Position numbers and translations under genes: made by a program. A DNA stretch of 64,000 nucleotides from Pseudalkalibacillus hwajinpoensis. Its GTDB lineage: Bacteria > Bacillota > Bacilli > Bacillales > Guptibacillaceae. The notes under the pieces were generated by a model, which ran no database searches, was not told the origin of the DNA, and saw only the letters and a program-made list of their open reading frames with translations. This document shows positions 1-8,527 of this stretch, piece after piece (within the stretch, counting starts at the first letter, position 1; every line of letters starts with the position of its first letter). The stretch spans positions 2,294,001 through 2,358,000 of the forward strand of contig NZ_CP156674.1 in NCBI RefSeq assembly GCF_039851965.1, in the 5' to 3' direction.

Positions 1-1263
1 GAAGGTGTTGAAAAAGTAAAAGGTGCTTTCTATAACTCAGGACAATATCAAGTTATTTTTGGAACTGGAACAGTTAATCGCATTTATGATGAAGTAACAG
101 CACTGGGCTTAACTGGTTCCACGAAGTCAGAACAAAAAGAAAGTGCAGCTAAACAGGGGAATGCTTTCCAGCGTGCGATCCGCTCATTCGGAGATGTTTT
201 CGTCCCAATTATTCCAGCTCTAGTAGCGACCGGTTTATTTATGGGACTTCGCGGCCTTGTTCTCCAGGAAGAAATTCTTGCTCTTTTTGGCTTAACGCCT
301 GGTGACATTTCGGATAACTTTATTCTATTTACTCAGGTTCTAACAGATACGGCCTTTATCTTTTTACCTGCTCTTGTAGCATGGTCAACATTCCGGGTAT
401 TTGGAGGTAATCCGACGATAGGGTTGGTACTCGGATTGATGCTTGTTACACCTGCCCTTCCGAACGCATGGGAAGTAGCAGCAGGTAATGCAGAGCCACT
501 TAAGTTTCTAGGATTTATTCCTGTAGTTGGTTATCAGGGTTCTGTTATTCCAGCCTTTGTTGCAGGTTTACTTGGTGCAAAACTTGAGAAACGGATCCGT
601 AAAATGGTTCCGGAAGCTTTAGACCTAATTTTAACTCCGTTTCTAGTGTTGTTAATTATGATTACATTGTCGCTATTTGCAATCGGACCGATTTTCCATA
701 CAGTAGAAGAGTACATTATGGATGGCACCATCTTTATTCTTGATCTTCCATTTGGACTAAGTGGACTAATCATCGGGTTCTTCCACCAGATCATTGTTAT
801 TACCGGTGTGCATCACATTTTTAATTTCCTTGAAATTCAGCTGTTTGAAAATCTTGGTTTTAACCCGTTTAATCCAATTATCTCAGCAGCCATCGCTGCA
901 CAGGGTGGTGCTGCATTAGCAGTAGGATTGAAAACAAAGTCTAAGAAGTTAAAAGCACTGGCTCTTCCATCTGCACTATCTGCTTTTCTTGGCATTACAG
1001 AGCCAGCAATCTTTGGGGTAAACCTTCGCTATATGAAGCCATTTGTTATGGGACTTATCGGAGGAGCTGTTGGAGGATTTCTTGCGTCTCTATTCAAGCT
1101 AAAAGCAACTGGACTCGCTGTAACGGTTATTCCTGGTACACTTCTTTTCTTAAATAGTCAGATCTTCTTATACCTTCTTGTTAACCTGATTGCCATCGGA
1201 ATTGCATTTGGATTAACATGGGCATTTGGTTACAAAGACGGTATGCTTGAAAATAAAAAGTAA
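1..1263 (+). CDS. sacP: Sucrose-specific PTS permease, EIIBC component (5' partial)
   Basis: Membrane permease of the phosphotransferase system that imports sucrose as sucrose-6-phosphate. The frame is open from base 1, so the start lies outside the window. The first ~40 residues match the end of an EIIB domain (IFGTGTVNRIYDE); the EIIB active-site Cys would lie upstream. The rest is an EIIC domain with about ten hydrophobic segments and the GVHHIF and GITEPAIFGV signatures. It ends in NKK with no EIIA domain, so phosphate must come from an EIIA elsewhere. A sucrose-6-phosphate hydrolase follows 66 bp downstream, which fits sucrose better than the related trehalose permeases. Confidence 0.88.
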   Translation, partial: EGVEKVKGAFYNSGQYQVIFGTGTVNRIYDEVTALGLTGSTKSEQKESAAKQGNAFQRAIRSFGDVFVPIIPALVATGLFMGLRGLVLQEEILALFGLTPGDISDNFILFTQVLTDTAFIFLPALVAWSTFRVFGGNPTIGLVLGLMLVTPALPNAWEVAAGNAEPLKFLGFIPVVGYQGSVIPAFVAGLLGAKLEKRIRKMVPEALDLILTPFLVLLIMITLSLFAIGPIFHTVEEYIMDGTIFILDLPFGLSGLIIGFFHQIIVITGVHHIFNFLEIQLFENLGFNPFNPIISAAIAAQGGAALAVGLKTKSKKLKALALPSALSAFLGITEPAIFGVNLRYMKPFVMGLIGGAVGGFLASLFKLKATGLAVTVIPGTLLFLNSQIFLYLLVNLIAIGIAFGLTWAFGYKDGMLENKK

Positions 1264-1329
1264 GACAGTGACATCAGAGAGGGCTCTCAAAAGGGTCCTC
1301 TTTCAAAATTTTAGTGATATAGGTGTGAT

Positions 1330-2769
1330 ATGATGGATCGAAATGTGGAATTGAAACAACTCGCTGTTAAAGAAATTGAGGCAAATCGTGAAGAAGTTGA
1401 AAAGGATCCCTTTCGCCCTCATTTTCATTTGATGCCACCGGTTGGTCTTCTGAATGACCCCAATGGGTTTATTCATTGGAACGGGGTATACCATGTCTTC
1501 TTCCAATGGATGCCATTTAAAACTGGTCATGGCGCTAAATTCTGGGGGCATTACACGTCTACAGACCTTATACATTGGGAACTTGCCCCAACGGCATTAG
1601 CACCAGGAGACTGGTACGATAAAAATGGGTGTTATTCGGGGAGTGCAGTAACTCATGAGGATAAGCTACTGCTTTTCTATACAGGTAACGTAAAAGATGA
1701 AGAGGGCAATCGTGAGACGTATCAATGTTTGGCAGAATCTCAGGATGGCGTCACTTTTGATAAAAAGGGAGTCGTTCTTGAACTTCCAGAGGGATACACA
1801 CCTCATTTTCGTGACCCAAAAGTATGGAAGCACTTAGGTAAGTGGTATATGGTGATTGGAACCCAGAACCTTGAAGAAGAGGGTAGGGTTGTCCTGTTCG
1901 AATCTGAAGACCTAAAGGACTGGACGTTGAAAGGTGATGTGACTGCATCTGGCCATGACAGACTTGGATCGTTCGGGTTCATGTGGGAATGTCCTGATTT
2001 ATTCGAGCTTGATGGAACCGATGTGCTTCTATTTTCACCTCAGGGTCTTGAGCCTGACGGCGATCAGTATCAAAATGTTTACCAAACAGGATACCTTTCA
2101 GGTGCGCTTGATTACGAAATGGGGACATTAGCTCACGGTGAATTTAGTGAGATTGACCGTGGGTTTGAATTCTATGCCCCCCAAACGACCCTTGATGAAA
2201 ATGGAAGGCGACTTATGATTGGCTGGATGGGTGTTCCGGAACAAGGAGAGGAACATCATCCTACAAAAGCGCATAAATGGATTCATACATTAACCATTCC
2301 GCGTGAGCTCAGGTTTGAGAAAGGTAAGCTCATTCAAAGACCTGTGCAAGAGCTTGAAACAATGCGCCATAATAAAGTAGAAAAGAGCGCCACGCTTTCA
2401 GAAAATAAAATTGAATGGGAAGAATTGAATGGAACGGTTTATGAATTACTTCTACAGCTGAAAAGCGTGAAGGGCTCATTTTCTGTCGAATTTCGAAATC
2501 ATGCAACGATGACTTTCAATTCGGTGGCCCAAAAGTTAACGTTTAAACGCAAAAGCTTTGTTAATGGTAACGAGGAAACACGAAGCTGTTCGATGAAAGA
2601 AGTGAACGAGCTTAGATTTTATGTAGATGCTTCTTCCATTGAAGTGTTCGTAAATAATGGTGAGGAAGTATTCACGTCTAGAATTTTTCCTGAGCATGGG
2701 GATGAGAGTCTTGTTTTTAAAGCGGATGGACAAACAGAGTTCGAAGCAGCGAAGTGGAAGCTTGCCTAA
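1330..2769 (+). CDS. sacA: Sucrose-6-phosphate hydrolase (GH32)
   Basis: Cytoplasmic glycoside hydrolase family 32 enzyme splitting sucrose-6-phosphate into glucose-6-phosphate and fructose. The 479 aa show the family triad: LLNDPNG near residue 43 (Asp nucleophile), FRDPK near 165 and WECPDLF near 219 (Glu acid/base). A five-bladed propeller region is followed by a C-terminal beta-sandwich (WKLA end). The length is normal and there is no signal peptide. AGGTG lies just upstream; ATG 1330 and ATG 1333 are both possible. It forms an operon with the PTS permease before it. Confidence 0.93.
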   Translation: MMDRNVELKQLAVKEIEANREEVEKDPFRPHFHLMPPVGLLNDPNGFIHWNGVYHVFFQWMPFKTGHGAKFWGHYTSTDLIHWELAPTALAPGDWYDKNGCYSGSAVTHEDKLLLFYTGNVKDEEGNRETYQCLAESQDGVTFDKKGVVLELPEGYTPHFRDPKVWKHLGKWYMVIGTQNLEEEGRVVLFESEDLKDWTLKGDVTASGHDRLGSFGFMWECPDLFELDGTDVLLFSPQGLEPDGDQYQNVYQTGYLSGALDYEMGTLAHGEFSEIDRGFEFYAPQTTLDENGRRLMIGWMGVPEQGEEHHPTKAHKWIHTLTIPRELRFEKGKLIQRPVQELETMRHNKVEKSATLSENKIEWEELNGTVYELLLQLKSVKGSFSVEFRNHATMTFNSVAQKLTFKRKSFVNGNEETRSCSMKEVNELRFYVDASSIEVFVNNGEEVFTSRIFPEHGDESLVFKADGQTEFEAAKWKLA

Positions 2770-2782
2770 TACTCTATAAAGC

Positions 2783-2812
2783 AACCCCCGGATATTTGTC
2801 CGGGGGTTCTTT
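2783..2812. terminator. Bidirectional intrinsic terminator
   Basis: Ten-base stem AACCCCCGGA/TCCGGGGGTT with a short loop sits between the convergent sacA and SDR genes and is flanked by T- and A-rich sequence. Confidence 0.85.
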
Positions 2813-2814
2813 AA

Positions 2815-3606
2815 TTAAACGGAACGTATGATTCCGCCTTCCACTCGTTGAGCGGATCCGTTGATTGCTGATGATAATGGCGAAGCAAGGAATGCCACTG
2901 TACTTGCTACTTCCTCCACTCGAGCAAAACGCTGAATAAGAGATGTTGGTTCATTATCTTTAAAATAGTCACGAGTAAAGTTTTCAAGATCTTTGTTTTC
3001 TTCGGCTGCAGCACCTTCCATGAAACTAGCTACGCCATCTGTCCACGTCGGGCCAGGGAGAACGGAATTAACAGTTACATTCGTACCCTGTGTCATTTCA
3101 GCAAGGCCTCGTGAAAGGCTAATCATTGAACTTTTCGTTACCGAATATGGAAGCATTTGGGTAAGTGGCTTAACCCCTGCCTCACTTGCGATGTTTAATA
3201 TGCGGCCTGAATCACGAGAAAGCATGTCAGGAAGGAAGTGTCGAGAAAGACGAATTGCACTTAGAACATTTATTTGGAAATACGTCATCCATTCTTCATC
3301 GGAAACATCGGTGAATGCTTTTACTTCGAACATCCCCATATTATTAATCAGAATATCAAGAGAACCGATGTTGTTTACCTTTTCAATAAGTTTGTTGCTA
3401 TCATCCTCTTTTGCAAGATCACCTGCAATGCCATGTACAGTTCCGAGTGTGGATAATTCTTCTACGACACCCTGAACACGTTCTTCTGTTCGTCCGTTAA
3501 TGATGACTTCCGCACCTTCTTTTAATAGCGTTTCAGCAATACCTCTACCAATTCCTGATGTTGATCCTGTTACAAGTGCTAATTTATTTGTTAATTGTAA
3601 GTCCAT
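2815..3606 (-). CDS. SDR family oxidoreductase
   Basis: Short-chain dehydrogenase/reductase of 263 aa with an NAD(P)-binding Rossmann fold. It has the TGSTSGIG cofactor motif (residues 13-20), NNMG near residue 90, a Ser in NIASEAG and the catalytic YSVTK near residue 160. The substrate cannot be told. AAAGGAGA lies 7 bases before the ATG. The upstream region carries an interrupted palindrome overlapping the likely -10 element, suggesting a dedicated repressor, but no regulator gene is adjacent. Confidence 0.85.
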   Translation of the reverse strand: MDLQLTNKLALVTGSTSGIGRGIAETLLKEGAEVIINGRTEERVQGVVEELSTLGTVHGIAGDLAKEDDSNKLIEKVNNIGSLDILINNMGMFEVKAFTDVSDEEWMTYFQINVLSAIRLSRHFLPDMLSRDSGRILNIASEAGVKPLTQMLPYSVTKSSMISLSRGLAEMTQGTNVTVNSVLPGPTWTDGVASFMEGAAAEENKDLENFTRDYFKDNEPTSLIQRFARVEEVASTVAFLASPLSSAINGSAQRVEGGIIRSV

Positions 3607-3638
3607 AACAATCTCCTTTCGAAACTAGATTTACCAAA

Positions 3639-3653
3639 ACTGTACCAGACAGT
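3639..3653 (-). promoter_or_regulatory. Candidate repressor operator over the SDR promoter
   Basis: ACTGTACCAGACAGT is an interrupted palindrome (ACTGT/ACAGT arms). On the minus strand it overlaps a possible -10 (TACAGT) with TTGTAA 18 bases upstream. It resembles TetR-type operators. A cre-like AAGCGCTT core lies further upstream at about 3704-3711. Assignment is inference. Confidence 0.4.
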
Positions 3654-3808
3654 ATAAATGCTTTACAACCCACCCGACTCAAGAATGAAGCGCATTTTAA
3701 AGCAAGCGCTTTATTATCCATTACCGTAAAAAGATCCCACAAATTTGACGAAAGTATGTATGAAATGTGTCGAAAAAGTGATAAAAACATGAGTAACTTT
3801 TGACACTT

Positions 3809-3824
3809 TGTGACATCTGTCACA
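3809..3824. promoter_or_regulatory. CRP/Fnr- or Rex-like palindrome upstream of qox
   Basis: TGTGACATCTGTCACA fits TGTGA-N6-TCACA exactly and, extended by one T, also the Rex pattern TTGTGA-N6-TCACA. It lies about 110 bp before qoxA, next to TTGACA at 3800. Which of the two redox or anaerobic regulators uses it cannot be told. Confidence 0.55.
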
Positions 3825-3932
3825 TTTATAGAAAGAACCTGCTACAATAGCAAATGGTAACAGGCGCTTATTGTCATTTTTTGTTGAAATCTACTTAACT
3901 AACATAGAGAAAGAAAGGAAGGTGGCCTTGCG

Positions 3933-4874
3933 GTGAAGCGAATGAAGTCAATGCTTGCTCTCGGTATGTTTCTAGCCGTTATGGTACTGAGTGGTTGTAG
4001 TAATTTAACCGTACTTGATCCAAAAGGACCTGTAGCAGAACAACAAGCAAATCTAATTCTTTTCTCAATTGGATTTATGCTGTTTATTGTTGTTGTCGTA
4101 TTTGTTCTATTTACATTAATTCTAGTAAAATATCGAGAACGTAAAAGTGGGCCTGAATATGAGCCTCCTCACATTGAGGGTAATGTGTTCCTTGAAATTG
4201 TGTGGACAGTTATTCCAATTATTATTCTAATTGTTCTTGCAGTCCCAACGGTGCAAACAATTTTTGCATTGGAGAAGCCTCCAGAGGCAACATCTCATAA
4301 AGATCCGATCGTGATACACGCAACTTCGGTCGACTGGAAATGGGTATTTAGCTATCCGGAAGAGAATATTGAAACGGTTAATTATCTTCATATTCCAGAG
4401 GATCACCCGATTTTATTCAAGCTTTCATCTGCAGATTCAATGGGTTCATTCTGGATTCCGTCATTAGGCGGGCAGGAATACACGATGTCTGGCATGATGA
4501 CTGAACTCTATTTGCAGGCAGATGAAATTGGTGAATATCGTGGTCGTAACTCAAACTTTACGGGTGAAGGATTCACTGAACAGGTGTTTACAGTAACGGC
4601 TGAATCTGAAGAAGATTACAATGAATGGGTTGAAGAGGCGCAAGAAGCGCCTGAATTAACTCAGGAGAAATACAATGAGCTTATGTTGAAGGGACATGCT
4701 GAAGAGATGACTTTCTCAGAAACACACCTTCAATGGGTCAATCATGGGATGGATGCTGAATACGCAACAAAAGTGCGTAACGGTGAATTAAATGAGGAAG
4801 ATGATTCTCATGATTCCCACTCAGGTATGGACCATAAAGATTCCGAGAAAGATTCTGAGTCAGACTCGCATTAA
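3933..4874 (+). CDS. qoxA: Cytochrome aa3 quinol oxidase subunit II
   Basis: Subunit II of the menaquinol-oxidising aa3-600 terminal oxidase. It starts at GTG after AAGGAAGGTGG. A lipoprotein signal with lipobox LSGC (Cys about residue 22) is followed by two membrane helices and an extracytoplasmic cupredoxin domain. The CuA Cys-x3-Cys motif of cytochrome c oxidases is absent; the matching stretch reads MSGMMTELYLQAD and GRNSNFTGEGF, as in quinol oxidases. There is no C-terminal cytochrome c domain. The tail (last ~25 residues) is an acidic His/Ser/Asp-rich stretch. It is the first gene of qoxABCD. Confidence 0.93.
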   Translation: MKRMKSMLALGMFLAVMVLSGCSNLTVLDPKGPVAEQQANLILFSIGFMLFIVVVVFVLFTLILVKYRERKSGPEYEPPHIEGNVFLEIVWTVIPIIILIVLAVPTVQTIFALEKPPEATSHKDPIVIHATSVDWKWVFSYPEENIETVNYLHIPEDHPILFKLSSADSMGSFWIPSLGGQEYTMSGMMTELYLQADEIGEYRGRNSNFTGEGFTEQVFTVTAESEEDYNEWVEEAQEAPELTQEKYNELMLKGHAEEMTFSETHLQWVNHGMDAEYATKVRNGELNEEDDSHDSHSGMDHKDSEKDSESDSH

Positions 4875-4891
4875 GAGAGGAGGAAAACAAC

Positions 4892-6835
4892 ATGAAATGG
4901 GATGAATTTTTTGTTACCGGGGATCCGTTAATATATGGCGCTGATGTTTCGATCGCATTAACATTGATCGGCGCAATATTCGCTCTAACATATTTCAAGA
5001 AGTGGAAATGGTTGTGGACAGAATGGCTAACAACTGTTGACCACAAAAAACTCGGTATCATGTATATCATAGCAGCGGTTCTTATGCTATTCCGCGGTGG
5101 TGTTGATGCCTTGCTCATGAGGGCGCAATTAACTGTACCAAATTCAGATTTCCTGGATGCTACCCACTACAACGAAATTTTCACAACTCACGGTACGATC
5201 ATGATTATCTTCATGGCGATGCCGTTCTTGATTGGTTTAATTAACGTTGTCGTTCCACTACAGATTGGTGCGCGAGACGTAGCTTATCCGTTTTTGAACG
5301 CGGTAAGTTTCTGGACATTTTTCATGGGGGCTATGCTCTTTAACATTTCTTTTGTTATCGGCGGATCGCCTTCTGCTGGTTGGACAAGTTATGTTCCTTT
5401 AGCTGGACTCGAGCTGAGTCCTGGAGTAGGACAGAACTACTATCTGCTCGGCTTACAAATTGCAGGTATAGGTACATTGCTAACGGGAATTAACTTCCTT
5501 GTTACAATCTTGAAAATGAGAGTACCTTCTATGAAGCTCATGCAAATGCCTATATTTACATGGTCTTCCTTAATTACCATGGTTATTATTATCTTTGCAT
5601 TCCCGGTTCTTACCGTCGCACTTGCACTTATGACATTTGACCGTTTGTTTGGAAGTCACTTCTTTACGATGATGGACGGCGGTATGCCAATGCTATGGGC
5701 AAACCTCTTCTGGATCTGGGGTCACCCTGAAGTATATATCGTTATTCTTCCAGCGTTCGGTATGTTCTCGGAAATTATTAGTACATTCGCACGTAAAACA
5801 CTTTTCGGCTATAAAGCAATGGTTTACTCCATGGTTGTTATTGCAGGACTAAGCTTCCTCGTATGGGTTCACCACTTCTTTACAATGGGAGCAGGTGGAG
5901 CAGTTAACTCGTTCTTCTCAATCACAACGATGCTAATTGCTGTTCCGACAGGTGTGAAGATATTTAACTGGCTTTTCACTCTGTACAAAGGACGAATACG
6001 ATTTACAACGGCGATGTTGTGGTCGCTTGCCTTTATTCCGAACTTCGTTATCGGAGGAGTAACGGGTGTTATGCTTGCCATGGCAGCAGCTGACTATCAA
6101 TACCATAATACGTACTTCCTTGTTGCTCACTTCCACTACGTGCTCATCTCGGGTACTGTATACGCTTGTTTTGCAGGATTATACTTCTGGTATCCAAAAA
6201 TGTTCAATCACCGTTTGAACGAGCGTCTTGGTAAATGGAGCTTCTGGATTTTCGTAGCAGGATTTAACCTTTGTTTCTTCCCGATGTACTTCCTTGGTCT
6301 TGCAGGAATGCCTCGTCGTATTTACACATACGGCATCGGAGACGGTTGGATGAGCATGAACGTCCTTGCTACATTTGGCGGAGTTCTTATGGGAATCGGC
6401 TTCTTGATTCTTGTTTATAACATTTACTACAGCTTCCGCTATTCTCCACGTGAAACAACTGGTGACCCGTGGGATGGAAGAACGCTTGAATGGTCAACAC
6501 CAGCACCAGTCCCGCACTACAATTTCGCTCACCTTCCTGAAGTGAAGGGACATGATGCATTCTGGATTATGAAAGAAGAGAAGAAGCAAGGGAGGTCACC
6601 AGAGAAGAAACCTTATAAGCCAATTCATATGCCAAGTTATTCAGGCGTACCGATTGTCATGAGTGTGTTCTTCTTCATTTCAGGCTTTGGGATGGTATTC
6701 TCATGGCACTGGATGTCGATCCTTGGTTTAATCGGAGTTCTTGCAACAATGGTCATTCGTTCATTTGATTATGATAAAGGCTTCTACGTAAGTGTAGAAG
6801 AAATAGAAGAGCATGAGAAAAAGACTACCTTATAA
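4892..6835 (+). CDS. qoxB: Cytochrome aa3 quinol oxidase subunit I
   Basis: Catalytic haem-copper subunit I, 647 aa, with about 15 membrane helices. It carries the WGHPEVYI segment (CuB His and cross-linked Tyr), VHHFFTMG (two CuB His) and the AHFHYVLISG haem-ligand helix. It reduces oxygen to water and pumps protons. AGAGGAGG precedes the ATG; the gap to qoxA is 17 bp. The length and C-terminal extension agree with QoxB rather than CtaD. Confidence 0.96.
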   Translation: MKWDEFFVTGDPLIYGADVSIALTLIGAIFALTYFKKWKWLWTEWLTTVDHKKLGIMYIIAAVLMLFRGGVDALLMRAQLTVPNSDFLDATHYNEIFTTHGTIMIIFMAMPFLIGLINVVVPLQIGARDVAYPFLNAVSFWTFFMGAMLFNISFVIGGSPSAGWTSYVPLAGLELSPGVGQNYYLLGLQIAGIGTLLTGINFLVTILKMRVPSMKLMQMPIFTWSSLITMVIIIFAFPVLTVALALMTFDRLFGSHFFTMMDGGMPMLWANLFWIWGHPEVYIVILPAFGMFSEIISTFARKTLFGYKAMVYSMVVIAGLSFLVWVHHFFTMGAGGAVNSFFSITTMLIAVPTGVKIFNWLFTLYKGRIRFTTAMLWSLAFIPNFVIGGVTGVMLAMAAADYQYHNTYFLVAHFHYVLISGTVYACFAGLYFWYPKMFNHRLNERLGKWSFWIFVAGFNLCFFPMYFLGLAGMPRRIYTYGIGDGWMSMNVLATFGGVLMGIGFLILVYNIYYSFRYSPRETTGDPWDGRTLEWSTPAPVPHYNFAHLPEVKGHDAFWIMKEEKKQGRSPEKKPYKPIHMPSYSGVPIVMSVFFFISGFGMVFSWHWMSILGLIGVLATMVIRSFDYDKGFYVSVEEIEEHEKKTTL

Positions 6836-6849
6836 AGGAGGCGTGACGC

Positions 6850-7458
6850 ATGGAATCAGTCGAATATTCTCCTAACACGCCTTTGGAATATCAGTCGGAA
6901 ACTGGCCGTCTGAATATTCTAGGCTTCTGGATCTTCCTTGGCGCCGAAATTGCCCTGTTTTCAACATTGTTTGCGACCTACTTAGTGTTAGTAGGTCGGA
7001 CAGCTGGCGGTCCAGGACCAGAAGAGCTTTTTGAAATAAGTGGTGTGTTAATTGAAACGTTTTTGCTACTAACAAGTAGTTTCACATGTGGACTTGCCAT
7101 ACACTATATGAGAAACCATTCTCTTAAAGGTTTGTTTCTCTGGTTAGGCATTACACTTGCATTAGGTCTAGGATTCCTAGGATTTGAAATTTATGAATTT
7201 GTTCACTATATTCATGAAGGTGCAGCACTAACAACGAGTGCTTACTGGTCGGGCTTCTTTGTACTAGTTGGAACACACGGTGCCCACGTAACAATGGGTA
7301 TCGCATGGATTTCACTTATTTTGATTCAATTAAAGCAGCGTGGATTAACACCTGATACAACAAGGAAGGTCTTTATTTCAAGTCTATACTGGCACTTTCT
7401 TGACGTTGTGTGGATCTTCATCTTCACAGCAGTCTACTTGTATGGGATGGTGATGTAA
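6850..7458 (+). CDS. qoxC: Cytochrome aa3 quinol oxidase subunit III
   Basis: Five-helix subunit III, 202 aa, with EYQSETGRLNILGFWIFLGAE at the N-terminus (a subunit III hallmark), GTHGAHVTMGI and a C-terminal WHFLDVVWIFIF. It stabilises the catalytic subunit and its proton pathway. AAAGGAGGCG precedes the ATG, 14 bp after qoxB. Confidence 0.95.
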   Translation: MESVEYSPNTPLEYQSETGRLNILGFWIFLGAEIALFSTLFATYLVLVGRTAGGPGPEELFEISGVLIETFLLLTSSFTCGLAIHYMRNHSLKGLFLWLGITLALGLGFLGFEIYEFVHYIHEGAALTTSAYWSGFFVLVGTHGAHVTMGIAWISLILIQLKQRGLTPDTTRKVFISSLYWHFLDVVWIFIFTAVYLYGMVM

Positions 7459-7459
7459 G

Positions 7460-7786
7460 ATGTCCTCTAATAACGAGCAGACGAACAGCCATAACCACTT
7501 CCCATGGAGCCATGTGATCGGATTCGGTCTATCGATTGTATTAACATTAATAGCTTTATGGGTAGGATTCTACTCAGGATTCAGTCTTACAACGATCATG
7601 ATCATTGTTGTAATACTTGCATTGATTCAAGCATCCATTCAACTCTTAATGTTTATGCATATTACGGAGAGCGAAGATAGTCGAATACAGACCGGTACGA
7701 TTCTATACGCTGTCTTTATCGCAGTTGCCGTTGTGGCTGGCTCAATCTGGGTTATGTCTTTTGGAATGCAATATATGAATATGTAA
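7460..7786 (+). CDS. qoxD: Cytochrome aa3 quinol oxidase subunit IV
   Basis: Three-helix subunit IV, 108 aa, with the family signature LLMFMHITESED. The start lies one base after the qoxC stop, so translation is probably coupled. A strong terminator follows. Confidence 0.94.
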   Translation: MSSNNEQTNSHNHFPWSHVIGFGLSIVLTLIALWVGFYSGFSLTTIMIIVVILALIQASIQLLMFMHITESEDSRIQTGTILYAVFIAVAVVAGSIWVMSFGMQYMNM

Positions 7787-7792
7787 AAAAAG

Positions 7793-7832
7793 AAAACGCT
7801 GTTCACCCGAAGTGGGTAGACAGCGTTTTTTT
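7793..7832. terminator. Terminator of the qox operon
   Basis: AAACGCTGT/ACAGCGTTT stem with an inner ACCC/GGGT pairing, followed by seven T. A-rich on the other side, so it can also end the convergent ywcE transcript. Confidence 0.9.
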
Positions 7833-7833
7833 A

Positions 7834-8115
7834 TTATTCGATAGTTGGCATTTTCTTAGCTAGAGAACGTTCCTTCAAGAAAGGTCGAGCGAAAATGAGA
7901 TAAGCAGCAAGATGGGCAAAAAGAACGTTAATGGCAAAAAGAGCAATAAAGATCGTATGTGCAACTGGAGCCATTCCGCCTCCGATATAGAATATTAGTA
8001 GAGCCCAGATTACCACAATAAATGGCGTGTGAAGAAGCGCAAGCTTCTTATAATCTTGCCACAGAAACAGTGGTGTAGCCGTAATAACGAAAAGATAGAC
8101 CATATAGACATCCAT
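7834..8115 (-). CDS. ywcE: Holin-like membrane protein, YwcE-type
   Basis: Small membrane protein (93 aa) with about three hydrophobic segments and a basic tail. The N-terminus (MDVYMVYLFVITATPLFLW) and the position convergent to qoxD match ywcE of Bacillus subtilis, a holin-like protein needed for normal spore morphogenesis and germination. Recognition is from recalled similarity plus synteny. ATG 8115 is chosen because AAGGAG lies 9 bases before it; the upstream TTG at 8124 would touch the Shine-Dalgarno site. Confidence 0.65.
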   Translation of the reverse strand: MDVYMVYLFVITATPLFLWQDYKKLALLHTPFIVVIWALLIFYIGGGMAPVAHTIFIALFAINVLFAHLAAYLIFARPFLKERSLAKKMPTIE

Positions 8116-8297
8116 AGTTAACAACTCCTTTTAATGATACCGCTTACAAATTATGATTTGTGTCAGAATTAAGAATAATTTGTGACTGTTTTGTTACAAT
8201 CAGTATACCATAATTGTTCAAAAATTCTACACATATTTGAGAATAATTTGTCCGAACTCTATGCTTTAAGTAAAATGTAGAGGAAGTGGGGCGTGTT

Positions 8298-8527
8298 ATG
8301 AAAAGAATCTCTTTGCTTATTTTATGGATTGGATTTATTTTCTATGCAGTGTTTTTTTAGCACCGGATGGAAATGGGAACTACTTATCTGACTTAATCAA
8401 GATGAACAACCCTGACCCTGGTTTGCTTGCCGTGTTTTCACTACTTGGAGGGGTTATTCCAATTATTGGACCATTCATTATTGTTATGAAAAGAAGTCAT
8501 TCAATACAGGAGGATGAACATGCGTAA
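8298..8527 (+). pseudogene. Small membrane protein, frameshifted at a T run
   Basis: From ATG 8298 (after GAGGAAGTGGGG) the frame reads MKRISLLILWIGFIFYAVFF and stops in TTTTTTTAG. With eight T instead of seven it continues LAPDGNGNYLSDLIKMNNPDPG and a second membrane segment to the stop at 8527, giving about 76 aa with two helices. The single missing T is the simplest reading: sequencing error or a true mutation. It overlaps the next gene by 8 bases, suggesting coupled translation. Function unknown. Confidence 0.6.

Noticed and set aside
3933..4874. Cytochrome c oxidase subunit II (CtaC)
   Set aside because: No CuA Cys ligands and no cytochrome c domain; the motifs are those of quinol oxidase subunit II.
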